In this document: positions 45,466 to 53,300 of the stretch, piece by piece | How positions within the stretch are numbered: position 1 is the stretch's first letter | How the letters are laid out: every line of letters starts with the position of its first letter | NCBI GenBank assembly: GCA_024695935.1 | Contig: JAILHH010000034.1 | Coordinates: 29,732-93,731 of the forward strand | Origin: Acetatifactor sp. | GTDB taxonomy: Bacteria; Bacillota; Clostridia; Lachnospirales; Lachnospiraceae | Direction of reading: 5' to 3' | DNA: 64,000 nt | The notes under the pieces: generated by a model | Seen by the model: only the letters and a program-made list of their open reading frames with translations | Told to the model about the DNA's origin: nothing | Database searches by the model: none | Program-made: the position numbers and the translations under genes

Positions 45466-46118
45466 TATTTTTGTGCTCCTTTCGCATATGTTAAAAGTTC
45501 TTCTCTGATTTCTTTGATAAAGTCCTGCCTTCTGACAGGTGACCTGCGGGCTGCGGATACCAGTTCATGTACCTCATCCACGCACTCATCAAGATTATCG
45601 TTTACTACTATATAATCATAGGCTTCAATGCCTTCAGATTCTTCCTGTGCTCTTGCCATTCTCTTTAAGATCACATCCTCTGTCTCTGTGCCTCTGCCGG
45701 TAAGCCTGTTTTTTAAAGTGTCCGCATCCGGCGGTGTGACAAACAAAAGAAGACTGTCCGGGAACTGCTTCTTTATTTTTAAAGCTCCCTGGATCTCGAT
45801 CTCAAGTATAATATCCTTGCCCTCGGCAAGCTTACTGTCCACATAAGCCTTGGGTGTTCCGTAGTAATTGCCGCAATACTCTGCGTATTCCACCAGTCCG
45901 CCCTCGGCGATGGTCTTTTCAAAATTTTCTCTGTCCGTAAAGAAATACTCGACGCCGTCGGTCTCTCCGGGTCTGGGGTTTCTGGTGGTCATGGAAACTG
46001 ACAATGCATAATTTCCGTATCTGGAGATCAGGCTTTTTACCAAAGTTCCCTTACCTGCCCCCGAAAAACCTGAGATCACGATCAGTATTCCTTTTTCTTT
46101 TCCGGGATATCTGTTCAT
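45465..46118 (-). CDS. gmk: Guanylate kinase
   Basis: Converts GMP to GDP. The 217-residue sequence has the P-loop G-F-S-G-A-G-K-G-T at 17-25, the GMP-binding S-x-T-T-R-x-P-R-x-G-E and E-Y-F-F motifs, and V-V-N-D-N-L near the C-terminus. ATG 46118. The yicC-gmk-rpoZ order is widely conserved. Confidence 0.97.
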   Translation of the reverse strand: MNRYPGKEKGILIVISGFSGAGKGTLVKSLISRYGNYALSVSMTTRNPRPGETDGVEYFFTDRENFEKTIAEGGLVEYAEYCGNYYGTPKAYVDSKLAEGKDIILEIEIQGALKIKKQFPDSLLLFVTPPDADTLKNRLTGRGTETEDVILKRMARAQEESEGIEAYDYIVVNDNLDECVDEVHELVSAARRSPVRRQDFIKEIREELLTYAKGAQK

Positions 46119-46187
46119 CCGTTATCCTCACTGTCTCTGTTTTGGTTATTCAACATTTCTAAAGCAATGATGGTTATTCGATATTAA

Positions 46188-47066
46188 TTATTCAATGTTC
46201 TGGATCTGTTCACGGACCTTTTCGATCTCGGTCTTTAACTCGATTCCTCTGTTAGAGATCTCCAGATCATTAGATTTTGAGAGAGTTGTATTTGCCTCTC
46301 TGTTCATTTCCTGAGCAAGGAAGTCAAGTTTTCTTCCTATGCTGCCACCCTCAATGAGAGTGTTCTTTGTGGTCTCTATATGGCTTCTTAAACGCACAAG
46401 TTCCTCATCCACACATACCTTGTCTGCGAAAATTGTAACCTCAGTCAAAAGCCTTCCTTCATCCACCGTATTATCCTCGAGCAGTTCTCTCACCTTTTCG
46501 GTGATGCGATTCCTGTATTCCTCAACGATCTTTGGTGAACGCTCTGCAATGAAATCCACATGAGTAAGCATGTCATCAAGCTTTGCAAGCAGATCTTCCT
46601 TCAAATGCTCGCCCTCAGTGATACGGGTCTGTACGAACATCTCGCATGCGTTATCAACTGCTTTTTTAAGTCCGTTCCAGATCTCATCCTCATCATCATT
46701 CTGTTCTTCCATTTCGAATACATCGGGAAATCTGGAGAGAGTTGAAACTCTGATATCGTCTTCAAGACCAAACTCCTGCGACATCTGTCTCAAATATTTA
46801 AGATATTCCGAAGCCAGCTCGTGATTGTATTTTACGGCGCTGGTATTCTCTGATAAGTCTTCATATGAAATAAAGATATCAACCTTGCCTCTTGCAATAT
46901 AATTTTTCAATTCAGCTCTGATGGCCGACTCAAAAAAATTAAGTTTCTTTGGCATTTTAATGTTAACATCCAGATATCTGTGGTTAACAGACTTCATTTC
47001 GACAGTAAATTTCTTGTTATTCTCAGTCACTTCGCTTCTGCCGAAGCCCGTCATACTTTTAATCAT
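46188..47066 (-). CDS. yicC: YicC family endoribonuclease
   Basis: A 292-residue YicC/YloC protein beginning M-I-K-S-M-T-G-F-G-R and ending with the conserved helical DUF1732 domain (L-D-F-L-A-Q-E-M-N-R-E-A-N-T and E-K-V-R-E-Q-I-Q-N-I-E). Family members act as endoribonucleases on small RNAs. ATG 47066, first gene of the yicC-gmk-rpoZ transcript; a 69-nt gap precedes gmk. Confidence 0.95.
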   Translation of the reverse strand: MIKSMTGFGRSEVTENNKKFTVEMKSVNHRYLDVNIKMPKKLNFFESAIRAELKNYIARGKVDIFISYEDLSENTSAVKYNHELASEYLKYLRQMSQEFGLEDDIRVSTLSRFPDVFEMEEQNDDEDEIWNGLKKAVDNACEMFVQTRITEGEHLKEDLLAKLDDMLTHVDFIAERSPKIVEEYRNRITEKVRELLEDNTVDEGRLLTEVTIFADKVCVDEELVRLRSHIETTKNTLIEGGSIGRKLDFLAQEMNREANTTLSKSNDLEISNRGIELKTEIEKVREQIQNIE

Positions 47067-47164
47067 TTGTCGCTCCTAACTTGGTATCCTGACCACGTCA
47101 CACACTTCATTTTATTATAGTTTATGGCAGGTTGTTCGTCAAGGAAAAGAAGTTAACAGAGAAT

Positions 47165-47229
47165 CACGGGGGATCTCGAACAGGGGGTTCGAATCCCTTG
47201 TCTCAAAGCAAAAAAATTAAGGATATCCG
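47165..47229. repeat. 65-bp direct repeat, copy 1, containing tRNA-Lys 3'-end pieces
   Basis: It is identical over 65 bp to 47271-47335 and offset by 106 bp. The left part, CACGGGGGAT, is the complement of the tRNA-Lys 3' end, and the right part, GGGGGTTCGAATCCC then TTGTCTCA, resembles the same 3' end in forward orientation. A degenerate copy of the tRNA-Lys terminator stem follows (47219-47243). Confidence 0.85.
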
Positions 47230-47270
47230 CCTCGGATAGCTTTATTCTTTGATGAGCCTCCGGCTCTGGA

Positions 47271-47335
47271 CACGGGGGATCTCGAACAGGGGGTTCGAAT
47301 CCCTTGTCTCAAAGCAAAAAAATTAAGGATATCCG
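47271..47335. repeat. 65-bp direct repeat, copy 2, adjoining tRNA-Lys terminator
   Basis: Perfect second copy of 47165-47229. Its right end forms the left arm of the working terminator at 47325-47349. Confidence 0.85.
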
Positions 47336-47349
47336 TCTCGGATATCCTT
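47325..47349 (-). terminator. Intrinsic terminator of the tRNA cluster
   Basis: AAGGATATCCG pairs with CGGATATCCTT around TCT. The minus strand continues AATTTTTTTGC. It lies 10 nt past tRNA-Lys. Confidence 0.88.
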
Positions 47350-47359
47350 ATTTTTTTGA

Positions 47360-47432
47360 TGAGACACGGGGGATTCGAACCCCCGACAACTTGATTAAAA
47401 GTCAAGTGCTCTACCGACTGAGCTAGTATCCC
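47360..47432 (-). tRNA. tRNA-Lys (TTT)
   Basis: On the minus strand 73 nt fold as a cloverleaf: acceptor GGGATAC with GTGTCTC, D-arm GCTC/GAGC, anticodon stem CTTGA/TCAAG with loop CTTTTAA (anticodon TTT) and T-arm GGGGG-TTCGAAT-CCCCC. CCA is not encoded. Confidence 0.95.
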
Positions 47433-47461
47433 ATGAATATTCAATTGCCGGTTAAGGCTAG

Positions 47462-47533
47462 CAGGGCTAGCTGGATTCGAACCAGCGAATGCAGCAGTCA
47501 AAGTGCTGTGCCTTACCGCTTGGCGATAGCCCT
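47462..47533 (-). tRNA. tRNA-Gln (TTG)
   Basis: 72 nt. Acceptor AGGGCTA pairs with TAGCCCT, anticodon stem CAGCA/TGCTG has loop CTTTGAC (anticodon TTG), and T-arm GCTGG-TTCGAAT-CCAGC. Confidence 0.95.
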
Positions 47534-47580
47534 AAACTTTGACACCAAGCGTGTCAAGAAGACACCGAATGATCAATGAG

Positions 47581-47654
47581 GGTGGATAGTGGGACTCGAA
47601 CCCATGACATCCAGAACCACAATCTGGCGCTCTACCAACTGAGCTATATCCACC
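47581..47654 (-). tRNA. tRNA-His (GTG)
   Basis: 74 nt including the encoded G-1 that pairs with C73, a hallmark of tRNA-His. Anticodon stem CCAGA/TCTGG with loop TTGTGGT (anticodon GTG). Confidence 0.95.
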
Positions 47655-47670
47655 ATATTTATAAAAATAT

Positions 47671-47704
47671 CAACATTAGAGAACGCTTGGCGTTTCTAAT
47701 GTTG
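47671..47704 (-). terminator. Hairpin between tRNA-Arg and tRNA-His
   Basis: CAACATTAGA pairs with TCTAATGTTG, extended by AACGC/GCGTT with one bulged G. The minus strand continues ATATTTTTATAAAT. It may attenuate or serve as a processing signal, since no separate promoter is visible before tRNA-His. Confidence 0.5.
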
Positions 47705-47714
47705 TATAAAAAAA

Positions 47715-47788
<74 letters not shown>

Positions 47789-47820
47789 ATATTCGGTTTT
47801 CTTTCAAACCGACGAATGTC

Positions 47821-47849
47821 ATTTTATCTTAATATCACATCATTGTCAA
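47821..47849 (-). promoter_or_regulatory. Promoter of the tRNA cluster
   Basis: On the minus strand TTGACA (47849-47844), a 17-nt spacer and TAAAAT (47826-47821), about 33 nt before tRNA-Arg. A hairpin (ATTCGGTTT/AAACCGAcGAAT, 47790-47816) lies between and may be the terminator of the metallo-beta-lactamase gene upstream. Confidence 0.7.
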
Positions 47850-47906
47850 CACTTCATTTTCATTTTTTTAAACTAAAAACATATTTTTTACGTTTTGCCT
47901 AATATT

Positions 47907-48695
47907 TCATATATTGTTTGAACGATATATGAAATTTGCACAACTTCCATCAAAGGGCCTGTCCTTATCATCTGTGGGTTTTGCCATCAGATTTCCATCT
48001 TTTGGAACGCCTTTGACTTCGCCATCTATCACCCTGCAACACAGTTCATATGTGGCTCTGACTATGGATTTGTCTCCAAAATTATGAGGATGCGAAAAGA
48101 GAACAGTATCAAACTCGTTTTCATATTTTAAAAACTTACGCAGACTGTCTCTATATACACTAAGAGGCAGTGAGCAGTCAAGCTGTAAAAATCCCAGGCT
48201 GTTGCATGCATCGCCAAGGAGTATCACTCTGTCCTCTTTAAATAAAGGACAGACCGAGCCTGCCGTATGCCCTGGCATTGCTCTTGTGACCACAGTCATT
48301 CCGCCAAGATCAAATTCGTCACCGTCATTCAGAGGCAGATATTTTTCAAGAGGTAGAGGCGGCAGTAACAGTTCCTCCGGTAGTTCTCCCAGTGCACCTC
48401 TTCTCTTTTCTATGCTCGTGTGCTCCTTTGCAAGTTCCAGGTCCCCGCGATTTAAATAAACTTCGTCAAACTCTAAAGCACCGCCCGCATGATCCAGATG
48501 TCCATGGGTAAGATATAAAATCAAAGGTAATTTCGTGATATTTTCATTTATATATTTTTTCAGGCTTCCGATGCCGAAACCTGTATCGATAAGCATTGCT
48601 TTTTCATTTCCAACAGCCAGGTATGCGAACACATTCCCGGGAAGGCTTATCCTGTAGAGTCTTTCATTTATCTTTTCATTTGAAAACAATTCCAT
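47907..48695 (-). CDS. Metallo-beta-lactamase-fold hydrolase
   Basis: A 262-residue MBL-fold protein. The zinc motif is T-H-G-H-L-D-H-A-G-G (near residues 63-72), further ligands lie in M-P-G-H-T-A-G-S and I-L-L-G-D-A, and a late His in F-S-H-P-H-N-F. This is the glyoxalase II-like general group; hydrolysis of thioesters, lactones or phosphodiesters cannot be told apart here. No signal peptide. ATG 48695. A single gene between the tRNA cluster and the toxin-antitoxin pair. Confidence 0.85.
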   Translation of the reverse strand: MELFSNEKINERLYRISLPGNVFAYLAVGNEKAMLIDTGFGIGSLKKYINENITKLPLILYLTHGHLDHAGGALEFDEVYLNRGDLELAKEHTSIEKRRGALGELPEELLLPPLPLEKYLPLNDGDEFDLGGMTVVTRAMPGHTAGSVCPLFKEDRVILLGDACNSLGFLQLDCSLPLSVYRDSLRKFLKYENEFDTVLFSHPHNFGDKSIVRATYELCCRVIDGEVKGVPKDGNLMAKPTDDKDRPFDGSCANFIYRSNNI

Positions 48696-48776
48696 AACAC
48701 TATCCCCTAATATTTCTTATAAAATATATGTCAGATCATTCTCCTCGTAAGCCCCGTTTTACAGGCCTTTTCATTG

Positions 48777-49087
48777 TCAATCATACTCAAAAATGCCTTG
48801 GATGGTATCGGACACATTCATAATATCCTCATATGCCAAAATGTCCACCCTCTTACACACTCTTACTTTAGGATCAATGGCTTTTATCTGTTCACAGATA
48901 ACTGTCCCTGACTCACCGTTTTTCCCGCACACCGGGATATGTACAGGACCCGCATGAACATCCGTAAGTATCGGGCATACATGAAATATTCCCGTTGCCT
49001 TTATAAACGCATTTTTACTGATTATCACAAACAGCCGGTGTTTAAATCCTGTAATCTTTATTATGTCGCCCTGAAAAACTCGTTCAT
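48777..49087 (-). CDS. MazF/PemK-like endoribonuclease toxin, start apparently frameshifted
   Basis: The frame encodes F-Q-G-D-I-I-K-I, F-V-I-I-S-K-N-A-F and a long C-terminal part typical of MazF/PemK mRNA interferases, about 100 residues. The expected start, ATG at 49087, overlaps the antitoxin stop as ATGA, but that frame meets a stop after 8 codons. One extra T in the T5 run (49074-49078 on the plus strand as A5) would give M-N-E-F-F-Q-G-D-I-I-K-I, a normal MazF start. Either the gene is inactivated or slipping, or translation starts upstream at TTG/GTG inside mazE. The usual R-P of the R-P-x-L-V-I-S motif is also missing. Confidence 0.65.
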
Positions 49088-49326
49088 AAAATCTCTCTTC
49101 CTGCCGGTTCGCCCCAGTCAAAATCACAAACCGATATTTCTCCGTTATACTCTGCCAGCCTTTCCTCAAATGTTTTATGAACAAACTGTTTTTTTAGAAC
49201 TATACAGTCATCTTTTATTTCTATATCCAATACATCAGAAACCTTTAGGTCCATTTTTTTCAAAATATCTTTAGGTATACGTATTCCCTGGCTGTTACCC
49301 CATGATCTTATAGCGGCCTGATCCAT
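49084..49326 (-). CDS. MazE-like antitoxin (SpoVT/AbrB fold)
   Basis: An 80-residue antitoxin. The N-terminal 50 residues form a SpoVT/AbrB swapped-hairpin DNA-binding domain (R-S-W-G-N-S-Q-G-I-R-I-P-K, then V-L-D-I-E-I-K-D-D-C-I-V-L), and the C-terminal 25 residues are an acidic toxin-binding tail ending W-G-E-P-A-G-R-E-I-L. ATG 49326 follows GAGGTGG. It overlaps the predicted toxin start by 4 nt, the classic mazEF layout, and would autoregulate. Confidence 0.85.
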   Translation of the reverse strand: MDQAAIRSWGNSQGIRIPKDILKKMDLKVSDVLDIEIKDDCIVLKKQFVHKTFEERLAEYNGEISVCDFDWGEPAGREIL

Positions 49327-49342
49327 AAATCCACCTCATCGA

Positions 49343-49380
49343 TGTATATACATTATACAGTACATCCTCAAAGCCCGCAA
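49343..49380 (-). promoter_or_regulatory. mazEF promoter with palindromic operator candidate
   Basis: On the minus strand TTGCGG (49380-49375), 17 nt, then TATAAT (49357-49352). The palindrome TGTATATACA (49343-49352) lies at the -10 and start region and could bind the AbrB-fold antitoxin. The operator role is inference. Confidence 0.55.
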
Positions 49381-49472
49381 TCACCGGCTTGGGAGAATAT
49401 CTTTCAATCCATTGAAAATAAATGCAGCGATAAAGCATAAGCGATTTATATCTCCTCTCACGCCGCCTGCGT

Positions 49473-49722
49473 GTGACTGCATTTTGGCATATGTAATTTC
49501 GCAGTCACGGATATTTTACCTGTCCAGTGACCGCATCTCAGGTTTTACTATTTGCGGTCAACAAAAATTCACACTATTTGTGACCGCATTTGGGCTTTTT
49601 CCTTTTTGCAGTCACTTTTTATTCTCCATTTGCGTGACCGCATTTGGGATTTTCCCTTTTTGCAGTCACTTTTTATTCTCCATTTGCGTGACCGCAACCC
49701 CATTTTTTACATCTGCAGTCAC
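49473..49722. repeat. Five-unit array of palindromes, 54-bp period (GTGACYGCA...TGCRGTCAC)
   Basis: Left arms GTGAC(T/C)GCA start at 49473, 49527, 49580, 49634 and 49688 (steps 54, 53, 54, 54). Right arms end at 49508, 49560, 49615, 49669 and 49722. Units 3 and 4 are nearly identical including the connecting CTCCATTTGC; outer units have drifted. Each can form a hairpin of 8-9 bp with a loop of about 18 nt. No gene covers the array: one plus-strand reading frame stays open because 54 is divisible by three, but it has no start signal. Confidence 0.9.
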
Positions 49723-49767
49723 TTTTGCTTAATATCTTTGGTGCACTGTAATACCTTGGGATGAGAG

Positions 49768-49809
49768 ACACATAGATGCAACCGCTTCGCTCATTGCTAT
49801 AACAAAAAT
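49768..49809. repeat. Short dispersed intergenic repeat, copy D
   Basis: ACACATAGATGCAACCGCTTCG then CTCATTGCTATAACAAAAA matches copies A and B with a few changes. It abuts the terminator at 49811-49842. Confidence 0.45.
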
Positions 49810-49810
49810 A

Positions 49811-49842
49811 GCGGAAAGCCCTGTATTTTCAAGGCTTTCCGC
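49811..49842 (-). terminator. Intrinsic terminator, probably of the original tRNA-Pro gene
   Basis: GCGGAAAGCC pairs perfectly with GGCTTTCCGC. The minus strand continues TATTTTTGTT. It lies 24 nt beyond the tRNA-Pro 3' fragment, so it most likely served that tRNA before phage integration. Confidence 0.8.
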
Positions 49843-49866
49843 TTGTTTATGCGAATTGTAAAAAAG

Positions 49867-49886
49867 TCGGGGTGACAGGATTCGAA
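49867..49886 (-). other. Prophage attachment site: 3' end of a tRNA-Pro gene
   Basis: On the minus strand TTCGAATCCTGTCACCCCGA is the T-loop-to-discriminator part of a typical tRNA-Pro. No matching T-stem 5' side, anticodon or acceptor 5' half precedes it; the sequence before it (GCATTCAGTG) is phage. A T-run and terminator follow. The intact tRNA-Pro should be rebuilt at the other prophage end, outside this window. Confidence 0.75.
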
Positions 49887-49935
49887 CACTGAATGCACAA
49901 CTAAAAACACCGTATACAAGCCATTGTTTAGACTT

Positions 49936-49954
49936 GTGGGTAATTCGTGGGTAA
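49936..49954. other. Candidate integrase arm-type sites (two direct GTGGGTAA repeats)
   Basis: GTGGGTAA at 49936-49943 and 49947-49954, eleven bases (about one helical turn) apart and about 50-70 bp inside the attachment core. Spacing and position fit tyrosine-integrase arm sites; this is inference. Confidence 0.4.
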
Positions 49955-50056
49955 ACAAACTGCTGAATCTTGCCTTGGTTTCATCACCGTAAGCCTCTTA
50001 ATTCGCATTCCGAATCCCTTCCTATTTTATATGTGTATATTTGTTTGCAGACAAAA

Positions 50057-50083
50057 ACCCCCGGGGGAGTTAACCCCAGGGGC
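50057..50083 (-). terminator. Intrinsic terminator at the prophage end
   Basis: CCCC-c-GGGG pairs with CCCC-a-GGGG around a 7-nt loop. On the minus strand GTTTTTG follows. It ends the transcript of the small HTH gene. Confidence 0.75.
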
Positions 50084-50096
50084 AATTTTGTGTTGA

Positions 50097-50318
50097 TTAA
50101 ACGTATTCGCATCTTTGGATGTGGAAGTAGTTTGCTATTTCCGCACCAACAAAACCGTAGGTCTTTTTACTGTTGTAGAAAAACCCTGTGACGGATGTGT
50201 ACGGCCTGCCTATTGCTTTGGCAAGTTCTGCGTTTGTCATATCTCCCATCCTCTGATGTACTACGTTAATAAACTTCTTTTTCTGTTGCGGTGTCAGATC
50301 AAGTTTGTAATATGGCAT
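50097..50318 (-). CDS. Small helix-turn-helix protein of the prophage
   Basis: A 73-residue protein. M-T-N-A-E-L-A-K-A-I-G-R-P-Y-T-S-V-T-G-F (residues 27-46) is a Cro/CI-type helix-turn-helix. The pattern with F-V-G-A-E-I-A-N-Y-F-H-I resembles short phage XRE-like proteins. ATG 50318 has AGGGGG. It is the last gene before the attachment site. Its target is unknown; it could regulate lysogeny or be a cargo gene. Confidence 0.7.
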   Translation of the reverse strand: MPYYKLDLTPQQKKKFINVVHQRMGDMTNAELAKAIGRPYTSVTGFFYNSKKTYGFVGAEIANYFHIQRCEYV

Positions 50319-50373
50319 CTTTTATTCCCCCTTTTACAATCAGTATAGCGTGAAAACATTTTCTGTTTCCATA

Positions 50374-53300
50374 CTATTCTAAGCCCATCAGTTTTTTAAA
50401 TCCTTCAAGGTTTGCCTGGCTTTCCTGTTGTACTGGCTGAGAATTGTAATCAATGCCCATCATTTTTGCGAAACCGTCAAGGTTTCCTGTCTGCTGTGTT
50501 GTTCCAGAGCCTAGCCCCATCATCTGTGCAAAACCATCAAGGTTTCCTGTGGACGTTTGGGGAGTGTACTTATTGTCTTTAACGTCCACTGCATTATACA
50601 ATAACTGCTTTTCTTCCTCAGAATAGTTTCCAAGGCTTATCATTGTTCTTAATGCCTTTGAGGACTCGGAGCCTGCTAAAATCTTAATCTTGTACCAATC
50701 ATAGATGTAATTGTCGCCGTAACTCTCTAAGTACTTTCCGCCTTTATCGAGCGAATACAGTTTCTTGAAGTAGTAGCCTTTGTCCTCGGGGGTTAAATCA
50801 GTCGTATCTACTGCGTTAAATACTTCTTCCCTTGAACCGTTCTTTGTCTGCTCGTGAAGTTTGTAAAAGTTAGCAAGTCCATCTGCGCCTTTATCGGTAT
50901 AAATGGAATATATCTTTTTGTAAGTATTACCTTGTGTCATATCGTCTTGAAAAACTTTATCCGTAGCGATTGCGTTTGCAAGGTTTTCAACTTCCTTAAT
51001 GAGTGCTACTTTTTCATCATCAGCAAGTTTCTTGTACTCCTTTGTCTGAATGATTTCATCAAGCATCTGCTTCTGCTGTTGTCCTCTGACGGTTGCATAC
51101 TCTGTCTGCTTTTCCACTGGAAGTTTTTCGCCCTCTCTTGAAGTAGGCGCTGACTTGGGTACGATGTTGTGATTTTCACCATCCCTTGTTAAACGGTATA
51201 ACTCCTGTTCGGTTGCATCTTCGGTTGTGTCCGAATAGTAACCGGGGGAAAGCATATTGTAAGCAAGCCTACCTAAGAAGTTTCCGCCTGTGTTTTCCTG
51301 CGTTTCTCCCCAGGCATTAACATAGGGCTGACTTGTCTGTGAAAGAAAAGGTATCTTGTTTCGGTTAGTATTTAACTGTCGGCCTACTTGATCTAGGATG
51401 CCTCTTTGTCCTGTTGCTACATTACGTCTTGTATCATCAACTGAACGTGCGACTTGTCCTAAGATTGTAGGCACGCCCTGACCCAAATATCCCATAGCAA
51501 TAGATGAACTGATAAGCGCTATGTTATTGTTTTCATCGTCATAACTGTTGGCTATTGTATCAAGCGCATTATCAAGTCCGTCAAGCATCGAGTTCTCGAT
51601 CATCGGCTGTGATATTGAAGTCAAAGCATCCATAAAGTTAATGCCTTTTCCTTCGGCAACTTCATAGAATGAAGCGCCCATAAACAGAGGTAATGCTGTC
51701 GGAGCTAACCAATCAATGGTATAACTCTTGCCGTTAACATTAATTGAATACTTCTGCTTTTTTGTGACTCTATCCAACTCTTTGTCATCTTTGTCGCCGG
51801 TTGTTCTTAGGATGCCTCTTGATGCGAGGTAAGCGCCTAAAGCAACGATGCCTGTACCTGTAAGGGTTCTTGCGTATGCATCAATGATCTCTGACGGTGA
51901 ATAATCTTTGCTGTTGGCGTTCTTGTAAAGTGCTTCGACAAGTGAAACTGCGGGATTATACTTGATTGCTCCCTGCTTTAACACATTCAAAGGTGTTTTG
52001 GTGAAGGGGAACAAACTGTCAAGTACTCCTGCTAATACACCGCCTGCCTTATTGCCACCTGTCTCCCCTTGTGCTACCTTTTTCCACTGGTTAAGAATGT
52101 TCGCCCATGAGTTATCCTCGTGGAAGGTTGCAATCTGAGCCTGCTGAATAGCATAGGTTCTTGCTTCGTCAAGTAACTCGCTACCGTCTCTTTGCATTTC
52201 TTGGAACTGTTCTGCGGTAACGCCTCTTGCCTTTAAAAATCCTGCAAGCGCTCTCTTGTATTTGTTAACCAAAGCAAAATTATCTTCGGCCTCCAAACCG
52301 TTAGAAACAAGGTCGTTTGTCTTGTTAAATCCTTTTCCCTTAAATACGTCTCTCTGTCTGAGGATTTCGTTTTCCATAGCAAACTTATGTCCGCCGTTTG
52401 TAAGTGTTCCCCAAACGTTGTCCGCATCATCTTTTGCAAGTGTTAACAAGTCACTGTCGTTTTGGCTTAAAGGGTTCAATATCGCCCTTGTCCTTTGGTC
52501 TTGGTCTACGAACATGCTTTCAAGTACCGCACCGATGTTGTCTTTGAAGTTTGTAATCGCTCCAAACGTAAAGTTTCCAAGTACGTTTTTGATGTGCGTT
52601 CTCGGATTGCCAAGCATAGAAAGATAACGCCAAGCGTTCCACTTTTCCATGAAGGTTGCTTCACCCATATACTGCGCAAGGATTTTGTAAGCCTCGGTCT
52701 CGTACTGGACATGCTGTTTTGAATCCATAGGAAACTCTTTGGCAAGGTTGAAGTAATCAACAACGGCCTGCATATCTTCATCGGAGACACCAAAGTTTCC
52801 TGTTGCAAGTCTTGTATTAAGCATCTGAGCTATTGCATCTGTGCTCTCACCTTTTTCAACCATGTGCGCTAAAAAGTCTATGTCCTTGTCAGTGAAGTTT
52901 GCATAAGCAGGCTCATCTGCAAGTGCACTTTCTACCTCGTATCTGATCTGTGAAAAGGTCTTTGGTGCCTTTGGTGCCTGGGGTTCTCCCGGCGCAAGTT
53001 TCAGCAGAGCATTTTTTATGATCGTAGACTGTTTGATTTTTTTCGTATCTTCTACCGTAGGCTCAAAGAACTTGCCCTCATAGAGATAAGCAAGTATTTC
53101 ATCACCGAGTGTGTTAACATCCATGCCACTTTCAATCATTGTGGCAATATCATCAATAGCCTTTTCATCGTACTGATTTACGGATGTTAACTCTTTTTTA
53201 AGTGTGTTTCTGACTTGTTCTACAATGGTTTCATGTGAGGGTACAGGACGTGGCTTAACGTTAGTTCCATCATCACCAAGTTTCGATAAAGCCGTTGCAA

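Noticed and set aside
49473..49722. CRISPR array
   Set aside because: Repeats are palindromic pairs and the intervening sequences are also conserved, with no cas genes nearby.
49412..49732. Plus-strand frame with an 18-residue repeat over the palindrome array
   Set aside because: The repeat is open only because 54 is a multiple of three. No ribosome site, low-complexity Phe/Cys-rich product.
49861..49960. tmRNA (ssrA) 3' end
   Set aside because: The T-loop/acceptor sequence TTCGAATCCTGTCACCCCGA fits tRNA-Pro, and no tag-peptide reading frame or tmRNA 5' half is visible nearby.
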